From Thermosipho africanus Ob7 (lineage in GTDB: Bacteria; Thermotogota; Thermotogae; Thermotogales; Fervidobacteriaceae), in assembly GCF_003351105.1 (NCBI RefSeq), contig NZ_NKRG01000005.1, forward strand, positions 62,001 to 126,000: a stretch of DNA of 64,000 nucleotides, read 5' to 3'. Every line of letters starts with the position of its first letter. Positions within the stretch are counted from its first letter, which is position 1. Below are positions 1 through 9,652 of this stretch, piece by piece. The translations under genes and the position numbers were made by a program. The notes below the pieces were generated by a model. That model was not told where the DNA came from. It ran no database searches and was given only the letters and a program-made list of their open reading frames with translations.

Positions 1-870
1 GTTGTTAAAGAATATATTTCTAAAATTCTTTGGAAATATTTAGAGCTTGGTATTGATGGTTGGCGTCTTGATTGTGGGCAAGATTTGGGACCTGAAATGA
101 ATAGATTTATAACTGCGAAAGTAAAAGAATTTTCTTCGGAAAAATATGTTGTAAGTGAGCTATGGACGTATCCGTCGTATTGGAGTATGGTCGATGGAAT
201 AATGAACTATCACTTCAGAGAAAATGTAATTTCATATTTAAATGATAAAAATCCAAATTGTGGATTTTACATTGAAAAAGCATATAAAGAAACTGAAAAT
301 ATTCATGCATGTTGGAATATGCTTGATAGTCATGATAGCGAAAGGCTTTCTACAGTTTTAAGAGATAAATTTCAGAGAAAAGCTGCGGTTTTACTGCAAT
401 TTACATATCCTGGTGTTCCAGTAATTTATTATGGAACAGAAATTGGTATTGATGGCGGTAATGATCCAGAATGTAGAAAAACAATGGAGTGGGATAGAAA
501 GAAATGGGATAATGAACTAAGAGAATTCTATAAAAAATTGATTTATTTAAGAAAGAGAGAACCTGCTCTAAGATATGGTGGTTTTGAGCTTTTATCAAAT
601 GAGCCATTAATATTTATGAGAAAATCTCAAATGGTATTAGATAATATTATTGTTTATGTAAACAAAAATGATAAAGAAATTGAAATGGTAGTAAATGTTC
701 CTGATGGAAGAATATTAAGTGGAACAGAATTTGTTGATCTATTATCAGAAGAAAAATTTTATGTTTCTGGTGGAACACTAAAATTATATATGAAAGGTCG
801 CAGTTTTGGAGTGCTAAAGATAAATAATAAAATAGTCCGAAACTATGATCAATATAAAAGGATAAGATAA
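1..870 (+). CDS. GH13 alpha-amylase family glycosidase, C-terminal part
   Basis: This is the end of a glycoside hydrolase family 13 enzyme whose start lies left of the window; the frame is open from base 1. The retained half of the catalytic barrel shows the nucleophile motif GIDGWRLD (residues 17-24 as seen), the acid/base motif VVSELW, and the transition-state motif NMLDSHDSER. A short C-terminal beta domain follows (YVNKNDKEIEMVVNVPDG). The layout fits the cyclomaltodextrinase/neopullulanase subgroup that cuts alpha-1,4 glucan oligosaccharides in the cytoplasm, but the subgroup is inference because the N-terminal domain is not visible. The methyltransferase gene starts one base after its stop, so the two are probably co-transcribed. 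Confidence 0.88.
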   Translation, partial: VVKEYISKILWKYLELGIDGWRLDCGQDLGPEMNRFITAKVKEFSSEKYVVSELWTYPSYWSMVDGIMNYHFRENVISYLNDKNPNCGFYIEKAYKETENIHACWNMLDSHDSERLSTVLRDKFQRKAAVLLQFTYPGVPVIYYGTEIGIDGGNDPECRKTMEWDRKKWDNELREFYKKLIYLRKREPALRYGGFELLSNEPLIFMRKSQMVLDNIIVYVNKNDKEIEMVVNVPDGRILSGTEFVDLLSEEKFYVSGGTLKLYMKGRSFGVLKINNKIVRNYDQYKRIR

Positions 871-871
871 T

Positions 872-1576
872 ATGATGAAATCATATGAATACTATGACAG
901 AATAGCTTATATGTATGATGAAATGTATAATAACAAGAAATGGTTAACATTGCGAAAGGCTGTAGAGCATTATATGGATAAAATAATAAATATGAAAAGT
1001 GCTAGAGTTCTTGATGTTGGAAGTGGAACTGGTTATTGGCTTGAATATTTTTTAAATAAGGGTTTTTCTGTGTATGCTCTTGAGCCATCTTCAAAAATGA
1101 TAGAGTTTGCCAAGGAAAAGTTTAAAGATAAAGTAAAATACTTCAATACTACTATAGAAAGTTTTGACAGTGATGATAAGTTCGATATTTTAAATATTCA
1201 GGGAGATGTATTAAGTTATGTTGAAGACTTAGATTTAGTTATGAAAAAACTCTCTAATATTATTAACAAAGATGGATTGTTATTTGCGACGGTAGATAGT
1301 TATTACTATATGAGAAAGTTAGTGAAGAAATATGGAAGTAGACGTGAAATGGAAATATTTGAAAAGTATCATATAACTACTGTTGGTTCACAATACGGGG
1401 TTTTTAATTCTAGATGTTTTACATTAGAAGATATAAAAGAACTTGAAAAATATGGTTTTCAAGTTTTAGAAATTCGTGGTTGTGGTTATTCGGATAATTT
1501 AGAAAAAGAAATTGAAAAGTCATATAATATTGTGCTTGGAGAACATATTTATTTTTCACTACGATATTTAAAATAA
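872..1576 (+). CDS. class I SAM-dependent methyltransferase
   Basis: The protein has the Rossmann-type methyltransferase fold, with motif I VLDVGSGTGYW near residue 45, an acidic motif II (LEPSS), and a later NIQGDVLSYV stretch. At 234 residues it has the length of a stand-alone methyltransferase of the UbiE/COQ5-like superfamily. The substrate cannot be told from sequence. The start follows the stop of the GH13 gene by one base, with AAAGGAT upstream; ATG at 875 is an equally possible start. Its 3' end overlaps the convergent EamA gene by 28 bases. Confidence 0.8.
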   Translation: MMKSYEYYDRIAYMYDEMYNNKKWLTLRKAVEHYMDKIINMKSARVLDVGSGTGYWLEYFLNKGFSVYALEPSSKMIEFAKEKFKDKVKYFNTTIESFDSDDKFDILNIQGDVLSYVEDLDLVMKKLSNIINKDGLLFATVDSYYYMRKLVKKYGSRREMEIFEKYHITTVGSQYGVFNSRCFTLEDIKELEKYGFQVLEIRGCGYSDNLEKEIEKSYNIVLGEHIYFSLRYLK

Positions 1577-2385
1577 TTTACTCCCCAAACACCTAATATA
1601 ATAAGCGACATTCCAATAATATGATTAAAGGTTATTCTTTCGTGTCTAATAAAAAATCCAGCAATAACGGAGACAACAGTAGTTAAATTTGAAAATATTG
1701 ATGATTGAACAGGAGAAACTTTTGAAAGCATATAGTTTATTAAAAAGAATGCAATTGTTGATGAAAAAATGCCCAGGTATATGGCCGAGATAAAAACATT
1801 TTTATTTGATATTACATTATAATTTAATTCTCTGTTTATTAAAGCAAGAATTGTAAAAAAAATCCAACCAGTTATCATCATAACGAACGTTACTTCTTGT
1901 GGTGAAAATTCTTTAGAAAAATATTTTGATGCAAAATTGTAAAAAACAGCAGAAAACACAGCAAACAAGATTAAAATCTTTCCTTTAAATCCTTCATTAA
2001 CATTTAATCCCATTATTAGTAGTACACCAGAAAAACTTAAAAATACAAATAAGTAATTTATTTTGGGAACTTTTTCTTTCAAAATAAACGGTGATAAAAA
2101 TGTTATAAAAATTGGTATTGTAGCAATTAAAATTCCTGCTTCAGATGAACTAGCAAATTTTAAACCGTTTGTTTCAAAAATAAAATATAGAATCGGTTGA
2201 AAAAAAGCAACGATAAGTAATTTATATAATTTTTTGGTATTTTTAATCTTTATTATTTTTAAAGCAAATAATATTAAAAATGATAAAGATGCAAATAAAA
2301 ATCTTATTGATAGAAAGTTATATGGAGTTGTAAAATCAAGTGCATTTTTTGTAAATAAAAATGAAAGCCCGAAAATTACTGACAT
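1549..2385 (-). CDS. EamA/DMT-superfamily transporter
   Basis: This is an integral membrane protein with about ten predicted helices and two EamA repeats (the FGLSFLFTKNAL signature near the N-terminus, and a second repeat ending in GMSLIILGVWGVNYF). The family exports or imports small metabolites; the substrate is unknown. The ATG at 2385 leaves the first helix short. Codons upstream stay open to an ATA at 2412, which has GGAGAG seven bases before it and would add nine residues (IKVIISGIA), giving the usual family N-terminus. ATA initiation is therefore possible and is listed as a finding. It follows the NhaD-like gene and is probably co-transcribed with it. Confidence 0.82.
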   Translation of the reverse strand: MSVIFGLSFLFTKNALDFTTPYNFLSIRFLFASLSFLILFALKIIKIKNTKKLYKLLIVAFFQPILYFIFETNGLKFASSSEAGILIATIPIFITFLSPFILKEKVPKINYLFVFLSFSGVLLIMGLNVNEGFKGKILILFAVFSAVFYNFASKYFSKEFSPQEVTFVMMITGWIFFTILALINRELNYNVISNKNVFISAIYLGIFSSTIAFFLINYMLSKVSPVQSSIFSNLTTVVSVIAGFFIRHERITFNHIIGMSLIILGVWGVNYFKYRSEK

Positions 2386-2438
2386 TGCAATTCCTGAGAT
2401 TATAACCTTTATATTAACTCTCTCCTTTCGTTGTAATT

Positions 2439-3716
2439 TTATAATTTTAACAAAAGATATAGATAAAGTGATGATACTAATAGTCCTAATGTTGCAATTT
2501 TCATACCGAGTTTCATAAATTTAGCAAATTTTATTTTTCTATTAAAATTGTTTTCTATCATTCCAACTATAACCATATTTGATGCAGCACCACTAATAGT
2601 ACCATTACCACCAAAGCTTGCCCCTAAAGCTAGGGCCCACCATAGAAGATCGCTATTAGGAAAAGTTCCAACTAGTGCTTTTGCAATAGGTATGAAAATA
2701 GTTACAACTGGTACAGCCCCCATAAATGCTGCTAATATGCCTGACCCCCAAAGTACAATTAATATTAAAATATAGGGGTGTGAAGTAAAATTAAATATTA
2801 AATTTGTTATATCTTGAATAACATGAACATCTTCAAGTGCCTTTACAATTGCAAAAAGCCCTACAAAGAAGAATAGTGTATCCCATTCTATTTCACTTGA
2901 AATCTCATCAAAGTCTTTTTTTGATATCATTAACATTACTGCACTACCAGTTAAGGCTATAAGAGCAGCTTCATAATCGAGGTATTCATGTATGAAAAAT
3001 CCAACGATAACTAGTACGAAAATTAATAGTCCTTTTTTCAATAAATTATAATCAACTATGGCTTTTTTAGGATCGGATTCCATAACTATGTTTAATTTAT
3101 CTTTTTTTACAAGTTTGAGTTCTTTAAGAGTGTATAAAAAATACAAAATTGTTAGAAAAAGAGAAATTAATGAAGGAACAATCATAACTAGTAGAAATTT
3201 TAAAAAACTTGTTCCAGAAGCACTACCAACTAAGATATTTGGAGGATCACCTATCATAGTAGCAGTACCACCTATATTAGCTGCAAAAATCATAGGAAAT
3301 AAAAAAGTTTCTGGTTTTATTTCAATTTCCTGACAGATATATATAATAATTGGAGAAAACAGTAATAAAGTAGTTACATTATCTAAAACACTAGATAATA
3401 TTGCAACTGCTATTAATGTAGAAACAAATATATATATAAGATTTCCGTTAGACTTTTTAACTATATATATCGCTATTGCCTGAAATAATCCAGTTGTTTT
3501 AAGTATGCCTACAATTATCATCATTCCAAGTAAAATACCTAATGTATTAAAATCTATAAAGCTCCCAACATTAGACACACGCAAAGTATCTGAAACTTTA
3601 ACTAGAGAAATTAATAGGCCCATGCTAAAAGCGATTACTGCTTTGTTTCCTTTTCCAAAAATAATTAAATAATATGTCAAAAAGAAAATAACTAATGATA
3701 TGATTTTAGGAATCAT
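2439..3716 (-). CDS. ArsB/NhaD-type (SLC13-like) ion transporter
   Basis: This 425-residue polytopic membrane protein of the ion transporter superfamily has the conserved DNVTTLLLFSP motif near residue 112 and NIGGTATMIGDPPNI near residue 147, which form the substrate/ion site in ArsB, NhaD and dicarboxylate carriers. A second inverted half repeats the pattern (GALGASFGGNGT-like region near the C-terminus). It may be a sodium/proton antiporter, an arsenite pump or an anion carrier. The arsenite genes at 44 kb include a separate Acr3 pump, so arsenic is not the obvious substrate here. AAGGTG precedes the ATG. It diverges from hcp. Confidence 0.82.
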   Translation of the reverse strand: MIPKIISLVIFFLTYYLIIFGKGNKAVIAFSMGLLISLVKVSDTLRVSNVGSFIDFNTLGILLGMMIIVGILKTTGLFQAIAIYIVKKSNGNLIYIFVSTLIAVAILSSVLDNVTTLLLFSPIIIYICQEIEIKPETFLFPMIFAANIGGTATMIGDPPNILVGSASGTSFLKFLLVMIVPSLISLFLTILYFLYTLKELKLVKKDKLNIVMESDPKKAIVDYNLLKKGLLIFVLVIVGFFIHEYLDYEAALIALTGSAVMLMISKKDFDEISSEIEWDTLFFFVGLFAIVKALEDVHVIQDITNLIFNFTSHPYILILIVLWGSGILAAFMGAVPVVTIFIPIAKALVGTFPNSDLLWWALALGASFGGNGTISGAASNMVIVGMIENNFNRKIKFAKFMKLGMKIATLGLLVSSLYLYLLLKL

Positions 3717-3862
3717 ATTTTTACACCTTCTTGGAAAAATAATTCTGTATATTGTAGTTGTATTTTTTGGCTATTGTCTCATATGTTTGGTCCCAGATTT
3801 TACATCATTATTATACCATTATTATTTTTAGCAGATAGAAAATTTAAAAAACTTCTTTTTCC

Positions 3863-3904
3863 GTAACTAATGTTACAGACATTAGTAATTTAGTCTAGTA
3901 TAAT
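3863..3904 (+). promoter_or_regulatory. hcp promoter with Crp/Fnr-like palindrome
   Basis: TATAAT lies at 3899-3904, but no good -35 box sits 17 bases before it. Instead, the palindrome GTAAC-TAAT-GTTAC occupies 3863-3876. Its centre is about 41.5 bases before the start point expected from the -10 box, which is where class II Crp/Fnr activators bind. A second inverted repeat, ACTAATG/CATTAGT (3866-3886), overlaps it. HcpR-type Crp/Fnr regulators are known to control hcp genes in anaerobes; that this site is HcpR-bound is inference. Confidence 0.6.
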
Positions 3905-3943
3905 TAAATTGAAAACGCTACAATGAAAATGGAGGTGAAAGGT

Positions 3944-5602
3944 ATGTTTTGTTTTCAATGTTCTGAAGCATCAAAGGGTATAGGTTGTACAACAATTGGT
4001 GTATGTGGCAAAAAACCAGAAGTCGCTACACTACAAGATATGTTAATTTGGGTTACTAAGGGTCTTTCATATTGGAGCCTTAAAGCAAAAGATTTAGGCA
4101 TAAAAGATGACGAGGCAAATCTATTTGTTGCTGAAGCATTATTTGCAACAATTACTAATGTTAACTTTTCAGCAGAGAGAATTTCAAAATTTATTGACAG
4201 GGCAATTGAGCTTAGAGACAGAGTTAGAGAGAAGTTTTTAAAATCATATGAAGAAAAATATGGAAAGAAGTTTAACGAAGATATTCCAGAGGCTGCTGAT
4301 TGGTTTGAAAATGGTGGAAAAGATGTTTATCTTAAAAAAGGAGAGCAAGTTGGAGTTTTATCAGAAGAAAATGAAGATGTAAGGTCGTTAAAAGAGTTTT
4401 TAATTTATGGATTAAAAGGCATAGCAGCATATGCAGATCATGCATATATATTAAAATACACTAAAGATGAGATTTTGTATTTCATTGAAAAAGGTCTAGT
4501 AGAAACATTAAGAAAGGATATTACTGCTGATGAATTGCAATCGCTTGTTTTGGAAGCTGGAAAATATGCAGTTGAAGTTATGGCATTACTTGATCAAGCA
4601 AATACCTCAACTTTTGGGCATCCTGAAATTACAGAAGTGTATACTGGAACATATAATGCACCTGCAATTTTAGTTAGTGGACATGATTTACTTGACCTTG
4701 AAGAATTACTCAAACAAACTGAAGGAACAGGTATAATGGTTTATACGCATGGAGAAATGCTTCCTGCACATGCATATCCTAAGCTAAAAAAATATAAACA
4801 TCTTGCTGGAAATTTTGGTAGTGCATGGTGGAAACAAACAGAAGAATTTGAAGAATTTGGTGGAGCAATTTTAATGACTACAAATTGCTTGGTACCACCA
4901 AAAGATAGTTATAAAGATAGAGTATTTACAACGGGACTAGTTGGCTTTGATGGAGTATCTCATATTCCAAATAGAGTTGATGGACAACCAAAAGATTTTA
5001 CGCCTGTAATAAAAAAAGCTCTTGAACTAGGACCAATACCAGAGAGAAAAGGGAAGAAAATTATTATAGGTTTTGCAAGAAATCAGGTAGAGAAGGTATT
5101 AGATTCAGTTTTAAAAGCTGTAAACGAAGGAAAAATAAAAAAATTCTTTGTAATGGCAGGTTGTGATGGAAGATTGAGAGCAAGAGAATATTACACAGAA
5201 TTTGCACTAAAATTACCAAAAGATACTGTCATTCTTACAGCAGGATGTGCAAAGTATAGATATAACATGCTTGATTTAGGAGATATTGATGGAATTCCTA
5301 GAGTTTTGGACGCAGGACAATGTAACGATTCATACTCTTTAGCGGTTACTGCATTAAAACTTAAGGAAATATTAAATGTAGATGATATTAACGAACTTCC
5401 AATAGAATATAACATTGCTTGGTATGAGCAAAAAGCTGTAGCAGTTTTACTCGCACTACTTTATCTTGGAGTTAGAAAGATAAAACTTGGACCAGTACTT
5501 CCCGCATTTCTTTCCAAAAATGTTTTGAATGTTGTTGTAGAAAAATTCAATATTTCAACAATTTCAACTGTTGAAGATGATATGAAACAAATGCTTGCAT
5601 AA
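3944..5602 (+). CDS. hcp: hydroxylamine reductase (hybrid cluster protein)
   Basis: Hcp reduces hydroxylamine to ammonia in vitro and is linked to nitric oxide and nitrosative stress defence in the cytoplasm. The N-terminus has Cys3, Cys6, Cys15 and Cys21 (CX2CX8CX5C), the strict-anaerobe cubane pattern. Hybrid-cluster ligands are visible in [18 protein letters not shown] and QCNDSYS. The GGAGGTGA ribosome site at about 3931-3938 selects the ATG at 3944 (MFCFQCSEA), giving 552 residues; an upstream in-frame ATG at 3923 overlaps the ribosome site and is rejected. It is a single-gene unit with its own promoter and terminator. Confidence 0.96.
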   Translation: MFCFQCSEASKGIGCTTIGVCGKKPEVATLQDMLIWVTKGLSYWSLKAKDLGIKDDEANLFVAEALFATITNVNFSAERISKFIDRAIELRDRVREKFLKSYEEKYGKKFNEDIPEAADWFENGGKDVYLKKGEQVGVLSEENEDVRSLKEFLIYGLKGIAAYADHAYILKYTKDEILYFIEKGLVETLRKDITADELQSLVLEAGKYAVEVMALLDQANTSTFGHPEITEVYTGTYNAPAILVSGHDLLDLEELLKQTEGTGIMVYTHGEMLPAHAYPKLKKYKHLAGNFGSAWWKQTEEFEEFGGAILMTTNCLVPPKDSYKDRVFTTGLVGFDGVSHIPNRVDGQPKDFTPVIKKALELGPIPERKGKKIIIGFARNQVEKVLDSVLKAVNEGKIKKFFVMAGCDGRLRAREYYTEFALKLPKDTVILTAGCAKYRYNMLDLGDIDGIPRVLDAGQCNDSYSLAVTALKLKEILNVDDINELPIEYNIAWYEQKAVAVLLALLYLGVRKIKLGPVLPAFLSKNVLNVVVEKFNISTISTVEDDMKQMLA

Positions 5603-5622
5603 GAATTTTTTATTCTAAAATT

Positions 5623-5650
5623 GGCGCTCGTTTTCGAGCGCCTTTTATTT
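5623..5650 (+). terminator. rho-independent terminator after hcp
   Basis: A perfect 8-bp stem GGCGCTCG/CGAGCGCC with a TTTT loop is followed by a T-rich tract. It separates hcp from the nad promoter that begins 11 bases further on. Confidence 0.92.
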
Positions 5651-5660
5651 TTTTATTATA

Positions 5661-5689
5661 TTGACAGATGTAATTTACAAGTGTAAAAT
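5661..5689 (+). promoter_or_regulatory. nadX-nadA-nadC promoter with operator palindrome
   Basis: TTGACA (5661-5666) and TAAAAT (5684-5689) are spaced by 17 bases. The inverted repeat TTTACA-AG-TGTAAA (5674-5687) covers the spacer and most of the -10 box, as expected for a repressor site. NAD synthesis genes in this order are known to be under the niacin-sensing repressor NiaR; assignment of this site to NiaR is inference. Confidence 0.7.
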
Positions 5690-5709
5690 TAAAAATGGAG
5701 GTGTTGAGA

Positions 5710-6444
5710 ATGAAGCCATTATTTCTAGGATTTGGAAATGCAGCAAATGTTATTTTAAAAGAGCTGGAAGGTTATATTCAAGATTTTTATTACTTTGATG
5801 AGAAAAATGTCGCAAGTTCTAATGGGAAAAAACTTGAAAAATTTTTAATTCCAAATGATTGTTCATTTGTAGTTGAATGTGCATCTGTTGAGGCGGTAAA
5901 AGAATATTATAGAGACATAATTATTTCAAATAAGGACTTTTACATTTTGAGTACAGGTGCTTTTGCTGATGAAAATTTTAGGAATGAATTTTTTAGATTG
6001 TTAAAAAATTCAACTTCTAAGATTTATATTCCTTCTGGAGCAATAGGTGGAATAGATGTAATTAATGCAATAAAGGAATATATTGAAAAGGTTGTTTTAA
6101 GAACTCGCAAACCTCCTAAAGCTTTTTCAAGGGACGATAAAGAAAAGGTGTTAATTTTTAGTGGAGATAGTATAGAGGCAATTAAGAGATTTCCAAAAAA
6201 TACAAATGTTTCTGTTACCCTTGCCCTTTCTGTGGGAGATTTTAGAAAAGTTCATGTTGAAATTTATTCTGATCCAAAAGTAGAAAAGAATATTCATGAA
6301 GTTGAAGTTGTATCAAGTGTTGGGAATTATAAATTTATTTTTTCAAATAATCCTTCAAATAATCCAAAAACAAGTTTATTAGCTCCATTATCTCTTGCAG
6401 CATTAATAAAGAAAAATTTTGAAAATGTTAAGATAGGAGGATAG
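5710..6444 (+). CDS. nadX: L-aspartate dehydrogenase
   Basis: NadX oxidises L-aspartate to iminoaspartate with NAD(P), the first step of NAD synthesis, and replaces the FAD enzyme NadB in Thermotogales. The N-terminal Rossmann motif FLGFGNAANVI and the conserved PSGAIGGIDVI segment (about residue 112) are visible. GGAGGTG precedes the ATG at 5710, so the 244-residue form is chosen over an upstream in-frame ATG at 5695. The gene is followed after three bases by nadA, which uses its product, so the assignment is supported by both sequence and context. Confidence 0.92.
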   Translation: MKPLFLGFGNAANVILKELEGYIQDFYYFDEKNVASSNGKKLEKFLIPNDCSFVVECASVEAVKEYYRDIIISNKDFYILSTGAFADENFRNEFFRLLKNSTSKIYIPSGAIGGIDVINAIKEYIEKVVLRTRKPPKAFSRDDKEKVLIFSGDSIEAIKRFPKNTNVSVTLALSVGDFRKVHVEIYSDPKVEKNIHEVEVVSSVGNYKFIFSNNPSNNPKTSLLAPLSLAALIKKNFENVKIGG

Positions 6445-6447
6445 AAA

Positions 6448-7359
6448 ATGGAGAAAATACAGGAAAAGATCAGAAAGCTTGCAAAAGAAAAAGGTTATAC
6501 GATTTTGGCACATAACTATCAAATAAAAGAAATACAAGAAATTGCAGATCACTTAGGTGATTCATTGCAGCTTGCAAGACTTGCAACTAAACTTAATGCT
6601 GAAAAAATTTTGTTTTTGGGTGTAGATTTTATGGCAGAAACTATAAAAATGTTAAATCCTGAGAAAAAAGTTATAGTTCCAGTGAAAGCAGCAACTTGTC
6701 CTATGGCAAATTCTTTGGACCCAGAAATGATTATTGAAGCTAAGAAAAAATATAACGCGCCATTTGTTATATATGTAAATAGTACGATGAAATCAAAAAT
6801 GTATGCAGACGTTGCATGTACTTCTGCTAATGCAGTAGAGATAGTTAAAAAATTAAATAGCGATGTAGTTCTTTTTGGACCTGACAAAAATCTTGCAGCA
6901 TATGTAGCCCGAAAAACTGGTAAAAAAGTTATTCCTGTGCCTGGAGAAACTGGCTACTGTTATGTGCATAATTATATAAAGATTGATGATGTTTTAAAAT
7001 TAAAACAGAAGTATCCAGATGCCAAGGTAATTTCACATCCGGAGGTTCCTGAAGAAATTCAAAAAGTATCTGATTATATAGGTAGTACTTCTCAAATGGA
7101 AAAAATTCCTGGAGAAATTGAAGATAAAAAATTCATAATTGTTACAGAAAAAGATATGGTTAATAAATTAAAAAATAAGTATAAAGAAAAAGAATTTATA
7201 CCAGTAGATACAGCTATTTGCAATAACATGAAGAAAAATACACTCAAAAATGTTTTAAAAGCTTTGGAAAATGAGGAGTTTGAAATAGAAATTGATAAAG
7301 AAATTGCAGATAAGGCAGTCTTGCCTATTAAAAAGATGTTTGAGCTAATGGAGGCATAA
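6448..7359 (+). CDS. nadA: quinolinate synthase
   Basis: NadA condenses iminoaspartate with dihydroxyacetone phosphate to quinolinate using an oxygen-sensitive [4Fe-4S] cluster. Characteristic parts are ILAHNYQ near residue 20, the cluster cysteines in AATCPMA, in the ETGYC segment and in TAICNNM, and a conserved HPEVP. The 303-residue length is usual for the thermophile type. It lies between nadX and nadC with three-base gaps, which marks one translationally linked operon. Confidence 0.96.
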   Translation: MEKIQEKIRKLAKEKGYTILAHNYQIKEIQEIADHLGDSLQLARLATKLNAEKILFLGVDFMAETIKMLNPEKKVIVPVKAATCPMANSLDPEMIIEAKKKYNAPFVIYVNSTMKSKMYADVACTSANAVEIVKKLNSDVVLFGPDKNLAAYVARKTGKKVIPVPGETGYCYVHNYIKIDDVLKLKQKYPDAKVISHPEVPEEIQKVSDYIGSTSQMEKIPGEIEDKKFIIVTEKDMVNKLKNKYKEKEFIPVDTAICNNMKKNTLKNVLKALENEEFEIEIDKEIADKAVLPIKKMFELMEA

Positions 7360-7362
7360 TTT

Positions 7363-8178
7363 ATGGTAGAAAAGATTATTGAATGGATAAGAAAGGATGA
7401 AGGCCTTATTGATTTTTCAGCTTATCCTTTAAAAGGGAAAGTTGCAAAATCTATTATAATTTTAAAAGATTCCGCGGTTTTATCTGGGCTTGAACTTGTA
7501 AAAGAAGTTTTTAAAAGATTTAATATAGAATTTGAAACAAAATATGAAGATGGAATGTATGTAAATAAAAATAGTATAATTTTTACGTTAATGGGAGATG
7601 CATATTACTTATTGGTAATTGAGAGAAGTGTACTAAATCTTCTTTCACTTATGAGTGCTGTTGCAACAAAAGTAGCTAAGCTGTCTAAAAAAGCAAAAGA
7701 ATATAATATTGTGATTGCTGCTACAAGGAAAACTATACCTTTTGTTGGAGATCTGCAAAAGATTGCAGTTTTACATGGAGGAGGTAATACTCACAGATTG
7801 AATCTTTCTGATACTGTAATGATAAAAGATAATCATAAGAAGATATATAAAAGTATAAGGAAGGCTGTAGAAGCCGTAAAAGTTATAAAACCCTTTACAT
7901 CAAAAATAGAAGTAGAAGTAGAAGATTTTGAAGAATTGAGAGAATGTCTTGATTTAGAAGTAGATATTATTATGCTTGATAACTTCTCGCCAGAAGACAT
8001 AAAAGAAGCTATTAAAATTATTAAAGAAAAAAGGAAGGATATAATAATAGAAGTTTCTGGTGGAATTAACGAGAAAAATCTTGATGAATATTTAATAAAG
8101 GGCGTTGATGTTATCTCAATAGGAAAATTAACCAGTGAAGTTCAATATGTTGATTTTTCCATGGAAGTCATTGATTAA
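7363..8178 (+). CDS. nadC: nicotinate-nucleotide pyrophosphorylase (carboxylating)
   Basis: NadC turns quinolinate and PRPP into nicotinate mononucleotide. The TRKT-like segment (AATRKTIP), the HGGGNTHRLNLSD motif and the KDNH segment are the family's substrate-binding parts, and MLDNFSPE and the EVSGGI strand complete the barrel. The 271-residue length is standard. The ribosome site lies in the nadA stop region (GGAGG before TAATTTATG). Its last 11 bases overlap the end of the convergent broken GGDEF gene. Confidence 0.95.
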   Translation: MVEKIIEWIRKDEGLIDFSAYPLKGKVAKSIIILKDSAVLSGLELVKEVFKRFNIEFETKYEDGMYVNKNSIIFTLMGDAYYLLVIERSVLNLLSLMSAVATKVAKLSKKAKEYNIVIAATRKTIPFVGDLQKIAVLHGGGNTHRLNLSDTVMIKDNHKKIYKSIRKAVEAVKVIKPFTSKIEVEVEDFEELRECLDLEVDIIMLDNFSPEDIKEAIKIIKEKRKDIIIEVSGGINEKNLDEYLIKGVDVISIGKLTSEVQYVDFSMEVID

Positions 8179-9652
8179 TAATTGTTCTATCTCTCCCTAA
8201 ATTTTTGGCAATGTATAAGTTGTTATCAGCTTTTTTAATAATGTTTTTATAATCTTTTTCTCGTGGAACTTGACTTATAGCACCAATACTAATTGTAAGT
8301 TGAATGTTTTTTCCATCAATTAGTATTGGTGTTTTTTTTTACTTTCTTTCTAAGGTTTTCAAGAATTTCAAAGAAGTTTTCTTTATTCTGTGAGAGGTAA
8401 TATATTACAAATTCTTCGCCTCCGTATCTAAAAATGTTATCTGAAATTCTTTGAAAGCTTAATTTGAAAATTTCTGAAAGTTTTTCAGACAAGTATCACC
8501 TGCAAGATGCCCATGGCAATCATTTATTTTTTTGAAGTGATAAATATCTATAATTGCAAAATTGAGGTACATGTTTTCTCTTTTTGATAAGGAAAAATCT
8601 TTTGGAAATTTTTGATTAAATTCTCTTCTGTTGTACAAATTAGTTAACAGATCTCTTATTGAAAGTTCACTTAACATCTTGTTTTTTTCTTTAAGTTCAT
8701 TTGTTTTTTGAAAGATTATGTTCTCTATATTTTCAAGAGTATATTTTAATTTATTGCTAACGCTGTTGAAAGTATTTACGAAAACTTTAATTTCTTCTTC
8801 CATGCCTTCCTCAACCTCAACTGTTTCAAAGTGTTTTTCTGAAAATTTTGATAAAGTAGTGGATATTTTTTTTAGATAATACCCTATGTTTTTTGATAAT
8901 TTTTTTGATAAAAAGTATGAAATAAGTATTGCAACAAAAAACATTAGTAAATAGTATAAAACGTATGAAAAAGTATTCTTAGTAAATAGTATTTATCTTT
9001 TACTATATAAAAATTTTTCGTTTAAATCAAAAACTCCGAAACATTCAAGATTTGTAGTTTTTTTTATAATATCTTTTTCTGGATTATAACAAATATGGCT
9101 GTCTTTAATCATAAGTTGTGAGTCTAGTGAAAGATTATTTGATATTAAAAACTTTTGTATAAATTACCAAGATCTATTATCATTATATAGTAAGCGTTTT
9201 CAATTATGGATATTTTATTTTTTAAAATGTAATAGATTTCATTTTTATTTATATTGTAATTTTTGGATAAATCAATATTGTTATCGATTGGGTCAAAAAT
9301 GTAGTAAGGCTTATTATTAATATTAATGAAAACACCTTTAATAAATTCATTCTTGTTTATTAATTCATCAATGTTTTTTTAACTGATATATTGGAAAAAT
9401 TTTTAAGAATTTCATTTTGCCCAAATAAAAATACAAAATCGTTGCTGTAAATTACTTTATTATTATGTTGTATATATGGTTCGATAATATTAAAGTAAGA
9501 GTTAAAGTTCTTTGTTAAAAGAATTAATTCCTCATTTTCTCATTTATTATTGTTCTTGAGATTTCATATATTGATGTAATAATTAAAATAATAGATGCTG
9601 TTATAAAAATTGAAAATAAAAGTGCTCTAAAAATCTTTTTTTGTAAAGTCAT
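8168..9652 (-). pseudogene. broken membrane sensor with GGDEF (diguanylate cyclase) domain
   Basis: Reading through several frame breaks gives a sensor protein. It has an N-terminal membrane helix (MTLQKKIFRALLFSIF), an extracytoplasmic domain, a second helix near 8945, a HAMP-like linker and a GGDEF domain with IIDIYHFKKIND, HGHLAGD and RYGGEEF. Such enzymes make cyclic di-GMP. Breaks occur near 9548, 9380, 9162, 8985, 8485 and 8332. Each is repaired by adding one A or T to a homopolymer. The usual DxD metal motif reads DIY, a further sign of decay. The ATG at 9652 overlaps the stop of the upstream gene as ATGA, so both once formed a sensor pair. Confidence 0.8.
8281..8340 (+). terminator. 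terminator of the nad operon inside the convergent GGDEF gene
   Basis: A perfect 15-bp inverted repeat CACCAATACTAATTG/CAATTAGTATTGGTG (8281-8295 and 8317-8331) is followed at once by nine T. In the plus direction this is a terminator about 100 bases after nadC. In the minus direction the left arm encodes the conserved LTISIG strand of the GGDEF domain, so one sequence serves both purposes. Confidence 0.78.

Noticed and set aside
2234-3333. Plus-strand open frames opposite the two transporter genes
   Set aside because: They are the reverse of well-supported membrane protein genes and show no start signals.
3866-3886. ACTAATG/CATTAGT inverted repeat as the main hcp operator
   Set aside because: It overlaps the GTAAC-N4-GTTAC site, which has the spacing and promoter position of a Crp/Fnr site; the longer-loop repeat is probably incidental.
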